A stretch of DNA of 64,000 bases, from NCBI GenBank assembly GCA_036489885.1, contig DASXEW010000003.1, positions 2,046,001 to 2,110,000 on the forward strand, written 5' to 3'. The DNA comes from Candidatus Baltobacteraceae bacterium. Its GTDB lineage: Bacteria > Vulcanimicrobiota > Vulcanimicrobiia > Vulcanimicrobiales > Vulcanimicrobiaceae. The translations under genes were made by a program, and so were the position numbers. Under the pieces are notes generated by a model. The model was not told where the DNA came from. It did not search any database and was given only the letters and a program-made list of their open reading frames with translations. Below are positions 60,145-64,000 of the stretch, in pieces. The first letter of the stretch is position 1, and every line of letters begins with the position of its first letter.

Positions 60145-60780
60145 ATGCGAACCGCTTATCATGAAGCCCTAGAGAATGCGCGCCTGGACTGCGTCCGGCT
60201 GGCTGCGCTTGCAAGTGACGCCCTGCACTCTGCGGTGTCGGCACTCGAGGAGCGCGACGTCGATCTTGCAGCTCGCGTCATCGCGGGCGATGACGAGATC
60301 GATACGTTGCGCCGCCAGATCGAATCCGAGTGCATCGAGTTGATGTGGAAACAGCAGCCGTTGGCCGGCGAGCTGCGTCAGGTTGCGGCAATGCTGCAGA
60401 TCAACGTCGACTTGGAGCGAATCGGTGACTATGCGGTCGACATCAGTAAGAACGCGGTGAAGCTGATCGACGCGCCGATACGTCCCGCACACGTTGAGAT
60501 CGGGCGCATGGGTCACGAAGCTCGTCAGATGGTCGTCGATGCGATGCGCGCTTTCACCGACCGCTCGGTCGAGCTTGCCGACGCGGTCATCGCGCGCGAC
60601 GATCAAGTCGATCTGCTCTACCATCGCGGCATCGAGAAGCTGCAGCAAGAGATGCAAGCTGATCCGGGCGTCGTCCGCGCAGGCACCCTCCTGTTGTTCT
60701 CGCTCGCAGTCTTGGAACGGGTTGGCGATCGTGCGCAGAATATCGCGTGGCACACGAAAGAGATGGTCGGGGCTGTATAG
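60145..60780 (+). CDS. phoU: phosphate signalling regulator PhoU
   Basis: 211 residues from ATG 60145. Two PhoU helical repeats: (1) ALEERDVDLAARVIAGDDEIDTLRRQIESECIELMWKQQPLAGELRQVAAMLQINVDLERIGDYAVDISK and (2) ADAVIARDDQVDLLYHRGIEKLQQEM, with LLFSLAVLERVGDRAQNIAWHTKEMV. The E/D metal-binding motifs (ERIGDYA, ERVGDRA) are intact. PhoU links the Pst transporter to the PhoR kinase, but no pst or pho genes are in the window. The end overlaps the next gene. Confidence 0.94.
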   Translation: MRTAYHEALENARLDCVRLAALASDALHSAVSALEERDVDLAARVIAGDDEIDTLRRQIESECIELMWKQQPLAGELRQVAAMLQINVDLERIGDYAVDISKNAVKLIDAPIRPAHVEIGRMGHEARQMVVDAMRAFTDRSVELADAVIARDDQVDLLYHRGIEKLQQEMQADPGVVRAGTLLLFSLAVLERVGDRAQNIAWHTKEMVGAV

Positions 60781-61201
60781 AGCTGCGACCGCGGTACTGC
60801 TGGCTGCGATCGTCGTGTTCGCGGGCCCAGCCGTTCGTGCTGCCGACACACGTGTAAGCCTGACGCTGGACGGCAGACCGATCTCGTCGAGGCCATCCGT
60901 TGCGTTCGTTCGCGCCGGCGTGCTCTTCGTGGACGCCGTCGACATGACGCGCGTATTCAACGGTTTGCTCGTCTTCGAGCGGAATGGCGTGCGAATCGGC
61001 GTACGCGGTCACAACGAGTCGTTTACGATCGGCAGGCGTATCGCGGTCGTCGATAAGACGAATGTGCGCCTAAGCGCAGCGCCGTTCGAATACGGGGGCG
61101 ATATTTTCGTCCCGATCACACCGATCATCGCGGCTGACCCGGCCTTACACCTCACGTGGATCAACCGGCACCATGCCGATCTCCACGTCAACGCCTTCTA
61201 G
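60773..61201 (+). CDS. secreted stalk-domain (copper amine oxidase N-terminal-like) protein
   Basis: 142 residues if it begins at CTG 60773. A signal-like segment follows directly (YRAATAVLLAAIVVFAGPAVRAA) and the rest matches the Cu_amine_oxidN1 stalk domain: VSLTLDGRPISSRPSVAFVRAGVLFVDAVDMTRVF, and FIGRRIAVVDKTNVRLSAAPFEYGGDIFVPITPIIAA (approximate). No ATG, GTG or TTG lies between the phoU end and the signal; GTG 60829 would cut the signal in half. The stalk domain is a common surface/extracellular module. Its overlap with phoU suggests coupled translation. Confidence 0.65.
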   Translation: MYRAATAVLLAAIVVFAGPAVRAADTRVSLTLDGRPISSRPSVAFVRAGVLFVDAVDMTRVFNGLLVFERNGVRIGVRGHNESFTIGRRIAVVDKTNVRLSAAPFEYGGDIFVPITPIIAADPALHLTWINRHHADLHVNAF

Positions 61202-61204
61202 AGG

Positions 61205-62641
61205 CTAGGCGCCGCCCTCGCGGACGATGCAGGGCGCCATAATAGCGTCGCGCATACCGTGAATCAAACGTTTGTCCGCGGGTGCGACCGTTGCGAGCAC
61301 GCCGCCGAGCTTGGCACGGCCATTTGCCGCGAAGTAATAAGGCGAAAGACGAACGCGGCCGTCCATCGTTTTGATCTCGCCGCTCGCACGATCCCACCAC
61401 TCGGTTTGGACGCGGCGACCTTTGCGGAAACGTTGCAGAATGTAAGGCGTATTCGGATACGACGCGAGCGCATCGCGCAGTGCGGCCGCCCATTCCTCGC
61501 GGGAGAGATCGCTGGCAATCTTCACGCCGCGCGCTCCCCATGCCAGCTCGGAGAAGCCGGAGGGCTTCACGACCAAGTCGCGTTCCGATTTTCCGAGTTT
61601 TGTGAGCGCATCCCAATCGCTTACCGGCTTTCCGGTCAGCGTCAGCGAGTGAATCACGCCTTGCGGCGGCAGCGGTCGCGGATCCAGGATCCACGTCTGC
61701 GGCATCAGCGCAAGAAGGCGCTCGAAGGTCGGCCCGTCCAGCTCGGAGCGCCAATACTCTTCGAGCAACGGATGATGGAGCAGCGCAAAAGCGAGCTTCT
61801 CTTCGAGCTGCGCTTTGGGCGGCGGCGTGACGTGAACGCGGTTCTTACGCGCTGCGTAAAACATCAACTCCCACTTCGGAACGTTAAGAAGATCGAACAT
61901 CTCAAAGTTGCGGTACAACACGTCGATCTTCTCTTCGCGTCCGTCCGGGAGGCGAACGAACAGTGCTTGTTCCGTGAATACGATGTCTTGCGGCGCGACG
62001 CAATAGACCGTAGCAATCGAGGCGGCGGTGATGCGCTGCGCAAGCCAGGTCAGCTCGGCGCGATAATCAGTGGATTCTTCCGAAACGACGATCGCGGCAA
62101 CCGGATGCGGATGTCCGGCCAGATCGGCAAAGAGCAACGCAAGGCCTTCGGGCATCCCGGAGGAGCCGCCGAAACTTTCGAAGCCGATCCGGCAATATTG
62201 CTCGGCCATTGCGCCGACGAAGCCCATGCCGCCGGGGAGACTGTCGAGCTCGGTCGCGATGAATCCATCATCCGTAAGAATGAGATCCGGGCGAATGACG
62301 CCGATCAGGTCGCTGCGGAAGCGGTTTTGGCGCGCGAGTTTGATGACATGTTCGGGTTTACCCTGATCGAGATATTCCGCGATGAATTGCGGAGCGGTGC
62401 CGCGTACGCTGCGCGTGTAGAGCGCGTTGAGCGCGCGGTAAAACGCAAGCAGAGCGTCACCGAGCGTCTCGAGAGCGTTCGCCGTTGCGGACGAGAGGCC
62501 GAAAGGCTCAGGCGCGATCCGCCATGCCACGCGCTCATCGCCGCCATCGGCGACACGGAAGAGTCCAGCGGGTAAGTTCTCATCGATGAAGCGTCCCCGC
62601 TCACCGGCCGTCATCCCGGGCGCGATCGCCGTACAGCCCAT
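61205..62641 (-). CDS. orphan ATP-grasp-like protein
   Basis: 478 residues, cytoplasmic. No named family recognised with confidence. Features: DLILTDDGFIATELDSLPGGMGFVGAM near residue 120, a long helical middle, and DLVVKPSGFSELAWGARGVKI near 345, the last resembling the ATP-binding core of ATP-grasp ligases. The TELDSLPGG block recalls glutathionylspermidine synthase-like enzymes. The C-terminus (LGGVLATVAPADKRLIHGMRDAIMAPC) has no recognised motif. The gene ends 4 bp from the stalk gene. Confidence 0.55.
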   Translation of the reverse strand: MGCTAIAPGMTAGERGRFIDENLPAGLFRVADGGDERVAWRIAPEPFGLSSATANALETLGDALLAFYRALNALYTRSVRGTAPQFIAEYLDQGKPEHVIKLARQNRFRSDLIGVIRPDLILTDDGFIATELDSLPGGMGFVGAMAEQYCRIGFESFGGSSGMPEGLALLFADLAGHPHPVAAIVVSEESTDYRAELTWLAQRITAASIATVYCVAPQDIVFTEQALFVRLPDGREEKIDVLYRNFEMFDLLNVPKWELMFYAARKNRVHVTPPPKAQLEEKLAFALLHHPLLEEYWRSELDGPTFERLLALMPQTWILDPRPLPPQGVIHSLTLTGKPVSDWDALTKLGKSERDLVVKPSGFSELAWGARGVKIASDLSREEWAAALRDALASYPNTPYILQRFRKGRRVQTEWWDRASGEIKTMDGRVRLSPYYFAANGRAKLGGVLATVAPADKRLIHGMRDAIMAPCIVREGGA

Positions 62642-62768
62642 TACAGGACGTTTGAACCGAGGGACGATGCGGCCAGGTTGCAGTTGCGCGCCGGCTGGAG
62701 GCTGCGACTTAAGAAGGAAGGCTTGCTAGGAGCGTTGCCCGGCGTTCCCGTAGGGCTACACTGACGAT

Positions 62769-63569
62769 ATGCCCACGATCGATTTGATCGCGCTCGACCT
62801 CGACGGTACGTTGCTCAACTCGGAGGAGCACGTGTCGCTTCGCAATCAGCGCGCGATCGCGCGAGCCCTCGAGCAAGGTGTTCGCGTTGTTCTCGTTACC
62901 GGCCGAGGGGTTGAAACGCCGGTACGCATCTCACGCGAGCTGGGACTCAATCTCCCGGTGATTTGCTGTCATGGTGCGTTGACTAAGGATTTCGGAAGCA
63001 ATAGGACGCTGGTCCACATTCCGGTGCCGCTCGTCTATGCAAAGCCGATGATCGAGTTCGCGGAAGATGCCAAACTCCAAGTCGCCGTTTATATCGAAGA
63101 GTTTTTCTATCGCCTAACGGGAGGCGAGACGTTCATGGCCGACATGCAGGGTCCGGCCTGGCGCGAGGTCGGCTCGCTGCGCGAACTGCTTACGGAGGCG
63201 CCGACCTTCATTCGTTTTTTGGGTCCCCAAGCCGTCGCGGCGATGGATCGCGAGTTCAGCTCATTCCCGCTCAACTTCCGTTACGAGACATGGGGGAAAT
63301 TCATCGAGTGTGCCGTTCTCAGCCGCGAGGCCGGAAAGAAACAAGCGCTGATGCGACTGTGCGCGGATTTCCAGATTTCGCGTGAGCGCGTGCTCGCAGT
63401 CGGTGACTCGCGCAACGACGTGCCGATGCTGCAATGGGCCGGAACCGGGATCGCAATGGGCAATTCGCTCGACGAGGTGAAAAAGTCCGTTCGGATCACC
63501 ACGGCGACCAACGACGAAGACGGCGTTGCGCTTGCGATCGAACGCTTCGCGCTTGGCCGCGTCGCATGA
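62769..63569 (+). CDS. HAD-IIB (Cof-type) phosphatase
   Basis: 266 residues. Motif I LIALDLDGTLLNSEEHVS, VLVTGRG (motif II Thr), cap domain with SREAGKKQALMRLC (Lys) and motif IV VLAVGDSRNDVPMLQWAGTGIAMGNSLDEVKK all match Cof/YidA-type HAD phosphatases. They act on sugar phosphates, FMN or pyridoxal phosphate; the substrate is unknown. The stop overlaps the moaD ATG by 4 bp, so it is cotranscribed with moaD-moaE. Confidence 0.9.
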   Translation: MPTIDLIALDLDGTLLNSEEHVSLRNQRAIARALEQGVRVVLVTGRGVETPVRISRELGLNLPVICCHGALTKDFGSNRTLVHIPVPLVYAKPMIEFAEDAKLQVAVYIEEFFYRLTGGETFMADMQGPAWREVGSLRELLTEAPTFIRFLGPQAVAAMDREFSSFPLNFRYETWGKFIECAVLSREAGKKQALMRLCADFQISRERVLAVGDSRNDVPMLQWAGTGIAMGNSLDEVKKSVRITTATNDEDGVALAIERFALGRVA

Positions 63570-63808
63570 TACGCGTCATTGCGTTTGCTCGCGTGCGCGA
63601 GCTCTTAGGCTTTTCGGAGCGCGAGTTCGGCCTTGCCGAAGTACCGACCGTAGGCGCGCTACGCGCGCAGTTAGAACGTGATGTTCCCGCGCTTCTGCCG
63701 CTTCGAGAATCGACGCGTATTGCGCGCAATGGACAGATCGTCGATGACGGTGTGCCTCTTGCCGAAGGCGATGAAGTCGCCTTACTGCCGCCGGTCGGAG
63801 GCGGATAG
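63566..63808 (+). CDS. moaD: molybdopterin synthase small subunit
   Basis: 80 residues from ATG 63566 in the HAD stop (ATGA). A ubiquitin-like fold: VIAFARVRELLGFSEREF, a C-terminal GDEVALLPPVGGG ending in the diglycine that is thiocarboxylated. With MoaE it inserts sulfur into precursor Z. moaE follows directly (TAG then GTG). Confidence 0.93.
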   Translation: MIRVIAFARVRELLGFSEREFGLAEVPTVGALRAQLERDVPALLPLRESTRIARNGQIVDDGVPLAEGDEVALLPPVGGG

Positions 63809-64000
63809 GTGCTCGTAACGGGATCGCCGTTCATTGCGCTGAGCACGGAGCCGATCGAGATCGGAGAGCTCGCATCCGGCGTGCGAACCGATGCCTGCGG
63901 CGCGGTCGCCGTGTTTTTGGGCGTGGTTCGCGAGCAGAATGACGGTCGTAGCGTCAGCGGCCTTTCGTATGAGGCTTATCCGGCGATGGCGCTCGAGGAG
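63809..64000 (+). CDS. moaE: molybdopterin synthase large subunit (cut by right edge)
   Basis: The first 64 residues are in the window, from GTG 63809, directly after the moaD stop. FIALSTEPIEIGELASGVR, DACGAVAVFLGVVREQNDGRSVSGLSYEAYPAMALEE matches the MoaE N-terminus, where VFxGxVR and YEAYPxMA are conserved. The catalytic region lies beyond the edge. Confidence 0.93.
   Translation, partial: MLVTGSPFIALSTEPIEIGELASGVRTDACGAVAVFLGVVREQNDGRSVSGLSYEAYPAMALEE

Noticed and set aside
1-64000. CRISPR array, prophage, transposase or biosynthetic gene cluster
   Set aside because: No spaced direct repeats, integrase, transposase, phage structural or NRPS/PKS text was seen on either strand.

Overview
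The window is a GC-rich (about 60 %), gene-dense bacterial chromosome segment with housekeeping content and no sign of phage, transposon or plasmid genes. A TonB-dependent receptor shows that the cell has an outer membrane, while an RsbW-like kinase, a SpoIIE-type phosphatase and many GTG starts with 4-nt overlaps give a Terrabacteria-like flavour. An Eremiobacterota (WPS-2)-type diderm is my best guess, from gene content only; no marker placement was possible.

Layout. 1-4.1 kb: malate synthase cut by the left edge, tRNA-Arg(CCT), a beta-propeller lipoprotein and an Ldh2-family dehydrogenase. 4.1-10.3 kb: rpmG, tRNA-Trp, secE, nusG, then, after a DUF885 peptidase and ornithine aminotransferase, rplK-rplA. 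rplJ-rplL lies 16 kb further on (26.0-26.9 kb) behind its own L10 leader, so the usual rplKAJL block is split. 10.3-12.3 kb holds a broken SulP-STAS-cNMP transporter. 12.3-13.1 kb is a small operon headed by a probable ribbon-helix-helix protein with a tandem 8-bp operator. 13.1-18.6 kb: S9 peptidase, CHASE3-PAS hybrid histidine kinase, HD-GYP response regulator. 18.5-21.2 kb: an SsuABC-like sulfur-source ABC transporter behind a Cys/Met-rich leader peptide and a terminator. 21.2-31 kb: panC, ogt, an MFS transporter, an ArsR-SRPBCC-DoxX operon, an M13 peptidase and a 7TM-GGDEF protein. 31-37.7 kb: ilvE, a MobA-like protein, and a zinc regulon (TonB receptor-znuA-znuC-znuB divergent from zur with two palindromic operators). 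37.7-49 kb: TPR/ATP-grasp protein, SDR, then a long minus-strand operon with all seven shikimate steps, headed by a prephenate dehydratase-ACT-DAHP synthase fusion and ending in an M13 peptidase. 49-64 kb: tRNA-Gly, tRNA-Cys, CHASE3-PP2C phosphatase, hisF, hisIE, recG, rsmD, coaD, a DUF2249-Crp regulator, TlpA-like thioredoxin, quinone oxidoreductase, enoyl-CoA hydratase, phoU, an orphan ATP-grasp-like protein, HAD phosphatase, moaD, and moaE cut by the right edge.

How the parts work together. The aro operon makes chorismate and, through the fused ACT domain, probably links the first step to phenylalanine. The zinc genes form an outer-to-inner-membrane uptake route under Zur. The hybrid kinase, HD-GYP protein and GGDEF protein make and break cyclic di-GMP. 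The RsbW-like kinase and SpoIIE phosphatase could be two parts of a partner-switching circuit.

The most interesting candidate is the 160-nt leader of the sulfur ABC transporter: a 20-codon peptide with 4 Cys and 5 Met codons, an intrinsic terminator and a 10-bp antiterminator pairing that overlaps the peptide's stop codon. This is the architecture expected of cysteine/methionine-sensing transcription attenuation. A second, weaker attenuator lies in front of the aromatic fusion gene.
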